Shown piece after piece: positions 12,601 to 24,600 of a DNA stretch of 64,000 nt. The notes below the pieces were generated by a model. That model was not told where the DNA came from. It searched no databases and saw only the letters and a list, made by a program, of their open reading frames with translations. The stretch comes from Aphelocoma coerulescens (lineage: Eukaryota; Chordata; Aves; Passeriformes; Corvidae): the NCBI RefSeq assembly GCF_041296385.1, contig NW_027183583.1, positions 62,001-126,000 on the forward strand, written 5' to 3'. Every line of letters starts with the position of its first letter. Position 1 is the first letter of the stretch. The position numbers were made by a program, and so were the translations under genes.

Positions 12601-15600
12601 ACTGGTTTGGACTGGGAGGGGACTGGGGGGTCACTGGGAGCAACTGGGAGGGACTGGGAGCAACTGGGAGGGAACTGGGAGGGACTGGGAGGGGGTTAAA
12701 GGGTTAAAAATGGAGGGAAAAGGGTTAAAAAAGGGTTAAATTGGGGTTTGGGGTTACTGGTTTGGACTGGTTTATACTGGGAGGAGACTGGGAGAGTACT
12801 GGGGGGTTACTGGGAGGGACTGGGATGAACTGGGAGGGACTGGGAGGGGATTAAAGGGTTAAAAATGGGGGAAATGGAGAAAAATGGGGATTTCGGGTTA
12901 CTGGTTTGTACTGGTTTGTACTGGGAGGGGACTGGGAGGGACTGGGATGAACTGGGAGGGAACTGGGAGAGACTGGGAGGGAACTGGGAGGGACTGGGAG
13001 GGGACTGGGAGTGACTGGTTTGTACTGGGATGAACTGGGAGGGGACTGGGAGCAACTGGGAGGGGCTGGGAGGGAGTTTGGGGGTTACCGGTTTATACTG
13101 GTTTATACTGGGAGGGGACTGGGAAGTGACTGGGAGGGGACTGGTTTGTACTGGGATGAACTGGGAGCGGACTGGGAGCAACTGGGAGGGACTGGGAGGG
13201 ACTGGGAGGGAGTTAAAGGGTTAAAAACGGAGGGAAAATGGGGTTTGGGGGTTACTGGTTTGTACTGGTTTATACTGGTTTGTACTGGGAGGGGACTGGG
13301 AGGGGGTTTGGGGCTACTGGGAGCAACTGGGACGGGGACTGGGATGAACTGGGAGGGACTGGGAGGGGATTAAAGGGGGGAAAAAGGGGATTGGGGTTAC
13401 CGGTTTATACTGGTTTGTACTGGTTTATACTGGTTTATACTGGTTTGTACTGGTTTATACTGGGAGGGCGACTGGGAGCCACTGGGAACTCCCAGTTTGC
13501 CCTTTGCCCGTACTGGTTTATACTGGTTTGGTGGTTTTTTTCTTTACTGGTTGATACTGGGAGGGATTTCTGGGTTTATACCGGTTCATACTGGTTTATA
13601 CTGGTTTATACTGGTCCATACTGGTTTATACTGGTTCATACTGGTTTGTACTGGAAGCAGCTGCGGCACTGCCTGGACCCCGACACCTTCGGCCTCGTGA
13701 CCCGGAAGTTGACGGAGCTGGAGCTGCTCAGGGACCCCCAGTTCCTGTGGTGCCCTCACGTACTGGTTTATACTGGTTTATACTGGGAGGGGGTCGGGAG
13801 GGCACTGGGAGGGACTGGGAGGGACTGGAAGGGACTGGGAGGGAACTGGGAGGGAACTGGGAGGGACTGGGAGGGACTGGGAGGGACTGGGAGGGGATTT
13901 GGGGTTACTGGTTTGTACTGGTTTGTACTGGTTTATATTGGGAGGAGGCCAGGAGGGCACTGGGAGGGACTGGAAGGGGATTTGGGGTTACTGGTTTATA
14001 CTGGGAGGCGCTGGGAGGGACTGGGAGGGCACTGGGAGCAACTGGGAGGGCACTGGGATGAACTGGGAGGGCGTTTGGGGCTTACTGGTTTATACTGGTT
14101 TGCCCTTTTTTTTTACTGCTTTTTTACTGGTTCCATACTGGGACTTACTGGTTTGAACTGGGATGAACTGGGAGGCACTGGGAGGGACTGGGAGCTACTA
14201 GGAGGGCACTGGGATGAAGTGGGATGGCATTTGGGGCTTACTGGTTTATACTGGTTTGCCCTTTTTCTTTACTGGTTTTTTACTGGTTCCATACTGGGAG
14301 GTACTGGTTTGAACTGGGACTTACTGGTTCATACTGGGAGGGCACTGGGAGGGACTGGGAGGGCACTGGGAGCGACTGGGAGGGCACTGGGATGAACTGG
14401 GAGGGCGTTTGGGGCTTACTGGTTTATACTGGTTTGCCCTTTTTCTTTACTGGTTTCTTACTGGTTCCATACTGGGAGTTACTGGTTTGAACTGGGATGA
14501 ACTGGGAGGCACTGGGAGGGACTGGGAGGGCACTGGGAGCGACTGGGAGGGCACTGGGATGAACTGGGATGGCATTTGGATCTTACTGGTTTATACTGGT
14601 TTGCCTTTTTTCCTTACTGGTTTTTTACTGGTTCCATACTGGGAGTTACTGGTTCGAACTGGGACTTACTGGTTCATACTGGGAGGGCACTGGGAGGGAC
14701 TGGGAGGGCACTGGGAGCGACTGGGAGGGCACTGGGATGAACTGGGAGGCTGTTTATGTTTTACTGGTTTATACTGGTTTGCCCTTTTTCCTTACTGGTT
14801 TCTTACTGGTTCCATACTGGGAGTTACTGGTTTGAACTGGGACTTACTGGTTCATACTGGGATGAATTGGGAGGGACTGGGAGGCCCTGGGAGGGCACTG
14901 GGATGAACTGGGAGGCTGTTTATGTCTTACTGGTTTATACTGGTTTGCCCTTTTTCCTTACTGGTTTCTTACTGGTTCCATACTGGGAGTTACTGGTTTG
15001 AACTGGGACTTACTGGTTCATACTGGGAGGCTCCCAGTACCCCCCCCGACCCCTCCCCCCCTCTCCCAGTGCTCCTTCGGCTTCATCTTCGAGGGCGAGC
15101 GGGGCCCGGCCCAGTGCCCCCAGTGCCACCAGTGCTGCTGCCCCCGCTGCCAGCTGCCGGTACTGGTTTATACTGGTTTATACTGGTTTGGACTGGGTTG
15201 GACTGGGTTGGGGTCTGGGGTTACTGGTTTGGGCTCGGGGGGGAGCTGGGAGGGACTGGGAGGGGATTGGGAGGGACTGGGAGGGGTGAAAAGGGGGGTT
15301 TGGGGTTACTGGTTTGTACTGGTTTATACTGGTTTGTACTGGTTTGTACTGGTTTTGTACTGGTTTGGGGTTTGGGGGTACTGGGAGGGGACTGGGAGGG
15401 ACTGGGAGGGGATTTGGGGTTACTGGTTTATACTGGGAGGGCACTGGAAGGGGATTGGGAGGGACTGGGAGGGGTGAAAAGGGGGGTTTGGGGTTACTGG
15501 TTTGTACTGGTTTATACTGGTTTGTACTGGTTTTGTACTGGTTTGTACTGGTTTTGTACTGGTTTGGGGTTTGGGGGTACTGGGAGGGGACTGGGAGGGG

Positions 15601-18600
15601 ACTGGGAGGGACTGGGAGGGGTGAAAAGGGGGGTTTGGGGTTACTGGTTTGTACTGGTTTATACTGGTTTGTACTGGTTTGTACTGGGGTGGGGTCTGGG
15701 GTTACTGGGAGGGGACTGGGAGGGACTGGGAGGGACTGGGAGGGAACTGGGGATTTTTGGGGAGATTTTGTGGAATTTTTGGGGGGAATTTTGGGGCCGT
15801 TTTGGGGCCGTTTTGGGGCTGTTTTGGGCTCCATTTTGGGGTGAATCGGGGCCGTTTTGGGGCAGTTTTGGGGTGAATTTGGGGCTGTTTCTGGCCCGTT
15901 TCTGGCTCCATTTTGGGGTGAATCGGGGCCATTTTGGGGCAGTTTTGGGTCTGTATTTGGGGCTGTATTTGGAGCTGTTTCTGGCTCCATTTTGGGGTGA
16001 ATTTGGGCAGTTTTGGGGCAGTTTTGGGTCTGTATTTGGGGCAGTTTCTGGCTCCATTTTGGGGTGAATCGGGGCCATTTTGGGTCTGTTTTTGGGGCTG
16101 TTTCTGGCTCCATTTTGGGGTGAATCGGGGCCGTTTTGGGTCTGTATTTGGGTCTGTTTCTGGCTCCATTTTGGGGTGAATCGGGGCCGTTTTGGGTCTG
16201 TATTTGGGTCTGTTTCTGGCTCCATTTTGGGGTGAATCGGGGCCGTTTCGGGGCAGTTTTGGGTCTGTATTTGGGGCTATTTTGGGGTGAATTGGGGCCG
16301 TTTTGGGTCTGTATTTGGAGCTGTTTCTGGCCCGTTTCTGGCTCCATTTTGGGGTGAATTGGGGCCGTTTTGGGTCTGTATTTGGAGCTGTTTCTGGCTC
16401 CATTTTGGGCTGAATTGGGGCAGTTTTGGGTCTGTATTTGGGGCTGTTTCTGGCCCGTTTCTGGCTCCATTTTGGGGTGAATCTGGGCAGTTTTGGGGCT
16501 GTTTTGGGTCTGTATTTGGGGCTGTTTTGGGTCTGTATTTGGGGCTGTTTCTGGCTCCATTTTGGGGTGAATCGGGGCCGTTTCGGGGCAGTTTTGGGTC
16601 TGTATTTGGGGCTATTTTGGGGTGAATTGGGGCCGTTTTGGGTCTGTATTTGGAGCTGTTTCTGGCCCGTTTCTGGCTCCATTTTGGGGTGAATTGGGGC
16701 CGTTTTGGGTCTGTATTTGGAGCTGTTTCTGGCTCCATTTTGGGGTGAATTGGGGCAGTTTTGGGGCAGTTTTGGGTCTGTATTTGGGGCCGTTTCTGGC
16801 TCCATTTTGGGCTGAATTGGGGCAGTTTTGGGTCTGTATTTGGGGCTGTTTCTGGCCCGTTTCTGGCTCCATTTTGGGGTGAATCTGGGCAGTTTTGGGG
16901 CTGTTTTGGGCTCCATTTTGGGGAGAATTTGGGCTATTTTGGGTCTGTATTTGGGGCTATTTTTGGGCCATTTCGGGCTCCATTTTGGGGTGAATTTGGG
17001 CAGTTTTGGGGCAGTTTTGGGGTCTGTATTTGGGGCCGTTTCCGGGTCTGTTTCTGGCTCCATTTTGGGGTGAATTTGGGCCATTTTGGGTCTGTATTTG
17101 GGGCTGTTTCTGGCTCCATTTTGGGGTGAATTTGGGCAGTTTTGGGGCAGTTTTGGGTCTGTATTTGGGGCTATTTTGGGGCCATTTCGGGCTCCATTTT
17201 GGGGTGAATCGGGGCCGTTTTGGGTCTGTATTTGGGGCTGTTTCTGGCTCCATTTTGGGGTGAATCGGGGCCGTTTTGGGTCTGTATTTGGGTCTGTATT
17301 TGGGGCTGTATTTGGGGCTGTTTCTGGCCCGTTTCTGGCTCCGTTTTGGGGTGAATCGGGGCAGTTTTGGCTCCATTTTGGGGTGAATCTGGGCCGTTTC
17401 GGGGCAGTTTTGGGGCTGTATTTGGGGCTGTTTCTGGCCCATTTCTGGCTCCATTTTGGGGTGAATTTGGGCCGTTTTGGGTCTGTATTTGGGGCTATTT
17501 TGGGGCTATTTTGGGTCTGTATTTGGGTCTGTATTTGGGGCTGTATTTGGGGCTGTTTCTGGCCCGTTTCTGGCTCCGTTTTGGGGTGAATCGGGGCAGT
17601 TTTGGCTCCATTTTGGGGTGAATCGGGGCCGTTTCGGGGCAGTTTTGGGTCTGCATTTGGGGCTGTTTCTGGCTCCATTTTGGGGTGAATTGGGGCACTT
17701 TTGGGTCTGTATTTGGGGCTGTTTTGGGGCCATTTTGGGTCTGTATTTGGGTCTGTATTTGGGGCTGTTTCTGGCCCGTTTCTGGCTCCATTTTGGGGTG
17801 AATCTGGGCAGTTTCTGGCTCCATTTTGGGGTGAATCGGGGCCGTTTTGGGTCTGTGTTTGGGGCTGTTTTGGGGCAGTTTCTGGCTCCATTTTGGGGTG
17901 AATCGGGGCCATTTTGGGTCTGTATTTGGGTCTGTTTCTGGCTCCATTTTGGGGTGAATCGGGGCCGTTTTGGGTCTGTATTTGAGGCTGTTTCTGGCTC
18001 CATTTTGGGGTGAATCGGGGCCGTTTCGGGGCAGTTTTGGGTCTGTATTTGGGGCTATTTTGGGCTGAATTGGGGCAGTTTTGGGTCTGTATTTGGGGCA
18101 GTTTCTGGCCCGTTTCTGGCTCCATTTTGGGGTGAATCGGGGCGGTTTTGGGCCCCTCAATGCCCCCCGTCCCCCCGCAGTGGGACCCCCGGCACGCGGC
18201 GCTGTCGTGCGCGGAGTTCGGGGCCTGGATCGGCTCCAGGGACCCCCCGGGACCCCCCCCGGGGCTCGGAGCCTTCCTGGGAGAGCTCGGCATCGGTGAG
18301 GGCGGAAAACGGGGGAAAAAGGGGGGAAATCGGGAAAAATGGGGGGGAAAGGGGGAAATAAAGGGGGAAAAAGGGGGGAAATGGGGGGAAATTGGGAAAT
18401 AAAGGGGGGGAAGGGAGGGGAAATGGGGGGGAATTGGAAAATAAAGGGGGGAAATTGGGGGGAAATTGGGAAAAAAGGGGGGAAAAATGGGGAAAATGGG
18501 GGGAATGGGGAAATAAAGGGGAAAAATGGGGGGGAAATGGGGAAAAAAGGGGGGAAATTGGGGAAAAAGGGGGGGAAAGGGGGGGAAATGGGGGGGAATG

Positions 18601-21600
18601 GGGAAATAAAGGGGGGAAAATGGGGGGGAAATGGGGAAAAAATGGGGGAAATCGGGTAAAAAGGGGGGGAAAGGGGGAAATAAAGGGGGGAAATGGGGAA
18701 ATAAAGGGGGGAAAATGGGGGGAAATTGGGAAAAATGGGGGGGAAGGGGGGGAAATGGGGGGAAATTGGGAAAAACGGGGGAAAATTGGGAAATAAAGGG
18801 GAGGAAATCGGGAAAAAATGGGGGAAAATGGGGGAAAAGGGGGGAAATCGGGAAAAATGGGGGGGAAGGGGGAGGAAAATGGGGGGAAAATGGGGGAAAT
18901 TGGGAAAAAAGGGGGGAAATGGGGGGGAATGGGGGGAAAAGGGGGGGAAATGGGGAGAAAATGGGGGAAATAATGGGGAAAAAATGGGGCAAAAATGGGG
19001 GAAAGAATGGGGGAAAAATGGGGGGAATAATGGGGAGAAAATGGGGGGGAAATGGGGAAAAAAGGGGGGAAATCGGGAAAAACGGGGGGAAGGGGGGGAA
19101 ATGGGGGGAAAATGGGGGGAAATGGGGGAAAAGGGGGAAAAACGGGGGGAAATTGGGAAATAAAGGGGGGAAATTGGGAAAAAATGGGGGAAATGGGGGA
19201 AAATGGGAAAAAATGGGGGAAAAAGGGGGGAAAAGGGGGGAAATCGGGAAAAATGGGGGGGAAGGGGGAGGAAAATGGGGGGAAAATGGGGGAAATTGGG
19301 AAAAAAGGGGGGAAATGGGGGGGGAATGGGGGGGAAATGGGAAAAACGGGGAGAAATGGGGGAAAGGGGGAAAAGGGGGGAAATGGGGAAAAAAGGGAGG
19401 AAATTGGGAAAAATGGGGGGGAAAGTGAGGGGAAATGGGGGGAATTGGGGGAAAATGGGGAAAAACGGGGGGAAATGGGGGGGAAATGGGAAAAATGGGG
19501 GGGAAGGGGGGGGAAATGGGGGAAAAAAGGGGGAAAAACGGGGGGAAATTGGGAAATAAAGGGGGGGAAGGGGGGGAAATTGGGAAAAAATGGGGGAAAA
19601 ATGGGGGGGAAATGGGAAAAATGGGGGGAAAATGAGGGGAAATGGGGGGAAATCAGGAAAAAAGGGGAAAAATGGGGGGAAATTGGGAAATAAAGGGGGG
19701 AAATTGGGGGGAAGTTGGGAAAAAATGGGGGGAAATGGGGGGAAATGGGGAAAATGGGGAAAAATGGGGAAAAAAGGGGGGAATTGGGAAAAATGGGGGG
19801 GAATGGGGGGAAATGGGGGGAAATTGGGAAATAAAGGGGGGGAATGGGGAAATAAAGGGGGGAAAATGGGGGGGAATTGGGAAAAAATGGGGGGAAATTG
19901 GGAAAAAAGAGGGGGAAGGGGGGGAAATGGGGGGGAATGGGGAAATAAAGGGGGGAAAATGGGGGGGAAATGGGGAAAAAATGGGGGAAATCGGGTAAAA
20001 AGGGGGGGAAAGGGGGAAATAAAGGGGGGAAAATGGAGGGAAATTGGGAAAAATGGGGGGGAAGGGGGAGGAAAATGGGGGGAAATTAGGAAAAACGGGG
20101 GAAAATTGGGAAATAAAGGGGAGGAAATCGGGAAAAAATGGGGGAAAATGGGGGAAAAGGGGGGAATCGGGAAAAATGGGGGGGAAGGGGGAGGAAAATG
20201 GGGGGAAAATGGGGGAAATTGGGAAAAAAGGGGGGGAATGGGGGGAAAAGGGGGGGAAATGGGGAGAAAATGGGGGAAATAATGGGGAAAAAATGGGGCA
20301 AAAATGGGGGAAAGAATGGGGGAAAAATGGGGAAAGAATGGGGGAAAAATGGGGGGAATAATGGGGAGAAATGGGGGGGAAATGGGGAAAAAAGGGGGGA
20401 AATCGGGAAAAACGGGGGGAAGGGGGGGAAATGGGGGGAAAATGGGGGAATTGGGAAAAAAGGGGGGGAAATGGGGGGGAAAATGGGGGGAAATGGGGGA
20501 AAAGGGGGAAAAACGGGGGGAAATTGGGAAATAAAGGGGGGAAATTGGGAAATAAAGGGGGGAAATTGGGGGAAATTGGAAAAAATGGGGGGAAATTGGG
20601 AAATAAAGGGGGGGAATCGGGAAAAAATGGGGGAAAATTGGGGAAAATGGGAAAAATGGGGGGGAAGGGGGAGGAAAATGGGGGGAAAATGGGGGAAATT
20701 GGGGAAATCAGGATAAATGGGGGGAAAAGGGGGGGGAAAATGGGGGGAAAAGGGGGGAAATTGGGAAAAAAGGGGGGAAATGGGGAAAAAAGGGGGGGAA
20801 GGGGGGAAATGGGGAAAAAATGGGGGGAAATGGGGGGAAATTGGGAAATAAAGGGGGGGGAAAGGGGGAAAATGGGGGGAAATCGGGAAAAATGGGGGGG
20901 GAAGGGAGGGGAAATGGGGGAAAAGGGGGAAAAGGGGGGGGAAATTGGGAAATAAAGGGGGGAAATGGGGGGAAATTGGGAAAAATGGGGAAAAATGGGG
21001 GAAAATGGGGGAAAATGGGGGAAAATGGGAAAAATGGGGGGGAGGGGGAGGAAAATGGGGGGAAAATGGGGGGAAATGGGGGAAATTGGGAAAAAAGGGG
21101 GGAAATGGGGGGGAATGGGGGTAAATGGGGGGGGATTGGGAAAAAAGGGGGAAATTGGGAAATAAAGGGGAGGAAATTGGGAAAAAATGGGGGAAAATGG
21201 GGGAAAATAGGGGGAAAATGGGAAAAATGGGGGAAAATGGGCGGAAATGGGAAAAATTGGGGGGAAACAGAAAAAAAGGGGAGGAAAAATGGGTGATTTC
21301 GGGTCCATTTCGCTCCATTTTGGGTCATTTTGGGTCCATTTTGGGTCATTTTGGGTCATTTTGGGTCCATTTTGGGTCATTTTTTGTCAATTTTGGGTCA
21401 TTTCGTGCCCATTTTGGGTCATTTTTTGTCAATTTTGGGTCATTTTGGGTGTATTTGGCTCCCTTTTGGGTCATTTCGGGTCCATTTTGGGTCCATTTTG
21501 GGTCATTTTGGGTGAATTTGGCTCCCTTTTGCTCCATTTTGGGTCCATATTGCTCCATTTTGGGTCATTTTGGGCCCATTTTGGGTCATTTCGGGTCCAT

Positions 21601-24600
21601 TTTGGGTCATTTTTTGCCGATTTCGGGTCATTTTGGGTGATTTTGGGTCATTTCGGGCCCATTTTGGGTCATTTTGGGTGAATTTGGCTCCCTTTTGCTC
21701 CATTTTGGGTCCTTTTTGTTCCATTTTGGGTCATTTCTTGCCCATTTTGGGTCATTTTTTGTCAATTTTGGGTCATTTTGGGTCATTTTTTGTCAATTTT
21801 GGGTCATTTTGGGCCCATTTTGGGTCATTTTTTGTCAATTTTGGGTCATTTTGGGTCATTTTGTGCCGATTTTGGGTGAATTTGGCTCCCTTTTGCTCCA
21901 TTTTGGGTCCATATTGCTCCATTTTGGGTCATTTTTTGTCGATTTTGGGTCATTTCGGGTCCATTTTGGGTCATTTTTTGCCGATTTCGGGTCATTTTGG
22001 GTGATTTTGGGTCATTTCGGGCCCATTTTGCTCCATTTTGGGCCCATTTTGCTCCATTTTGGGTCTATTTTGGGTCATTTTGGGTGAATTTGGCTCCCTT
22101 TTGCTCCATTTTGGGTCCATTTTGTTCCATTTTGTTCCATTTTGGGTCATTTCGTGCCCATTTTGGGTCATTTTTTGTCGATTTGGGGTCATTTTGGGTC
22201 CATTTTGGGTCATTTTTTGTCAATTTTGGGTCATTTTGGGTCATTTTTTGTCGATTTTAGGTGAATTTGGCTCCCTTTTGCTCCATTTTGGGTCCATATT
22301 GCTCCATTTTGGGTCATTTTTTGTCAATTTTGGGTCATTTCGGGTCCATTTTGGGTCATTTTTTGCCGATTTCGGGTCATTTTGGGTGATTTTGGGTCAT
22401 TTCAGGCCCATTTTGCTCCATTTTGGGTCCATTTTGGGTCATTTTGGGTGAATTTGGCTCCCTTTTGCTCCATTTTGGGTCCATTTTGTTCCATTTTGGG
22501 TCATTTCATGCCCATTTTGGGTCATTTTTCGTCAATTTTGGGTCATTTTGGGTCATTTTTTGTCAATTTTGGGTCATTTTGGGTCATTTTTTGTCGATTT
22601 TAGGTGAATTTGGCTCCCTTTTGCTCCATTTTGGGTCCATATTGCTCCATTTTGGGTCATTTTTTGTCGATTTTGGGTCATTTCGGGTCCATTTTGGGTC
22701 TTTTTTTGCCGATTTCGGGTCATTTTGGGTGATTTTGGGTCATTTCGGGCCCATTTTGCTCCATTTTGGGCCCATTTTGCTCCATTTTGGGTCCATTTTG
22801 GGTCATTTTGGGTGAATTTGGCTCCCTTTTGCTCCATTTTGGGTCCATTTTGTTCCATTTTGTTCCATTTTGGGTCATTTCGTGCCCATTTTGGGTCATT
22901 TTTTGTGCCCATTTTGGGTCATTTTGGGTCATTTTGTGCCGATTTTGGGTGAATTTGGCTCCCTTTTGCTCCATTTTGGGTCCATATTGCTCCATTTTGG
23001 GTCATTTTTTGTCGATTTTGGGTCATTTCGGGTCCATTTTGGGTCTTTTTTTGCCGATTTCGGGTCATTTTGGGTGATTTTGGGTCATTTCGGGCCCATT
23101 TTGCTCCATTTTGGGTCCATTTTGGGTCCATTTTGGGTCATTTTGGGTGAATTTGGCTCCCTTTTGCTCCATTTTGGGTCCATTTTGTTCCATTTTGGGT
23201 CATTTCGTGCCCATTTTGGTTCATTTTTTGTCGATTTTGGGTCATTTTGGGTCCATTTTGGGTCATTTTTCGTCAATTTTGGGTCATTTCGTGCCCATTT
23301 TGGGTCATTTCGGGTCCATTTTGGGTCATTTTTTGTCAATTTTGGGTCATTTTTCGTCAATTTTGAGTCATTTCGGGTCCATTTTGGGTCATTTTTTGTC
23401 AATATTGGGTCATTTTGGTCATTTTTTGTCAATTTTGGGTCATTTTGGGTCATTTTTTGTCGATTTTGGGTCATTTCATGCCCATTTTGGGTCATTTTTT
23501 GTCAATTTTGGGTCATTTTGGGTCATTTTTTGTCGATTTTAGGTGAATTTGGCTCCCTTTTGCTCCATTTTGGGTCCATATTGCTCCATTTTGGGTCATT
23601 TTTTGTCGATTTTGGGTCATTTCGGGTCCATTTTGGGTCATTTTTTGCCGATTTCGGGTCATTTTGGGTGATTTTGGGTCATTTCGGGCCCATTTTGCTC
23701 CATTTTGGGTCCATTTTGGGTCCATTTTGGGTCAGTTTGGGTGAATTTGGCTCCCTTTTGCTCCATTTTGGGTCCATTTTGTTCCATTTTGGGTCATTTC
23801 GTGCCCATTTTGGTTCATTTTTTGTCGATTTTGGGTCATTTCGGGTCCATTTTGGGTCATTTTTCTGTCAATTTTGGGTCATTTTGGGTCATTTTTTGTC
23901 AATTTTGGGTCATTTTGGGTCATTTTTTGTCGATTTTGGGTCATTTCGTGCCCATTTTGGGTCATTTTTCTATCAATTTTGGGTCATTTTGGGTCATTTT
24001 TTGCCGATTTTGGGTGATTTTGGGTGACTTTGGCTCCCTTTTGCTCCATTTTGGTTCATTTTTTGTCGATTTTGGGTCATTTCGGGTCCATTTTGGGTCA
24101 TTTTTCTGTCAATTTTGGGTCATTTTGGGTCATTTTTTGTCAATTTTGGGTCATTTTGGGTCATTTTTTGCCGATTTTGGGTGAATTTGGCTCCCTTTTG
24201 CTCCATTTTGGGTCCATTTTGTTCCATTTTGGGTCATTTCGTGCCCATTTTGGGTCATTTTTTGTCAATTTTGGGTCATTTCGTGCCCATTTTGGGTCAT
24301 TTTTCGTCAACTTTGGGTCATTTTGGGTCCATTTTGGGTCATTTTTTGTCGATTTTGGGTCATTTCGGGCCCATTTTGCTCCATTTCGGGCCCATTTGGC
24401 TCCCTTTTGCTCCATTTTGGGTCCATTTTGTTCCATTTTGGGTCATTTCGTGCCCATTTTGGGTCATTTTTTGTCAATTTTGGTCCATTTTGGGTCATTT
24501 TTTGCCGATTTTGGGTGATTTCGGGTGATTTTGGCTCCCTCTCCACTCCCCCCGGGCTGAGTCGTGCGCCCCTCCCCCGCTCCCAGTTTGCCCCCAGTGC

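Larger units (their letters stand above)
9872..13640. repeat. GGGTTAAAAATGGGGG / CTGGGAGGGA composite repeat
   Basis: Units of about 130-200 bp repeat the order: GGGAGGGACT decamers, GGGGTTAAAGGGCGAAAAAACGG, AGAAAGGGTTAAAAATGGGGG, GGGGTTTGGGGTTACTGG, then TTTGTACTGG. It is strongly purine-rich on the + strand. Two 34 bp copies of the RING1 exon 3' end are embedded. GGGTTA occurs only as part of GGGTTAAAAA, so this is not telomere repeat. Confidence 0.92.

Noticed and set aside
9872..13640. GGGTTA strings suggesting interstitial telomere repeat
   Set aside because: The strings are always GGGTTAAAAA or GGGGTTACTGG. No TTAGGG hexamers occur in tandem.
15702..18992. Minus-strand ORF of about 1,096 codons (Pro/Lys/Thr/Asn-rich)
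   Set aside because: It is a translation of the TTTTGGGGTGAAT array that happens to lack stops in one frame. It runs across a real RNF31 exon on the other strand and has no non-repeat domain.
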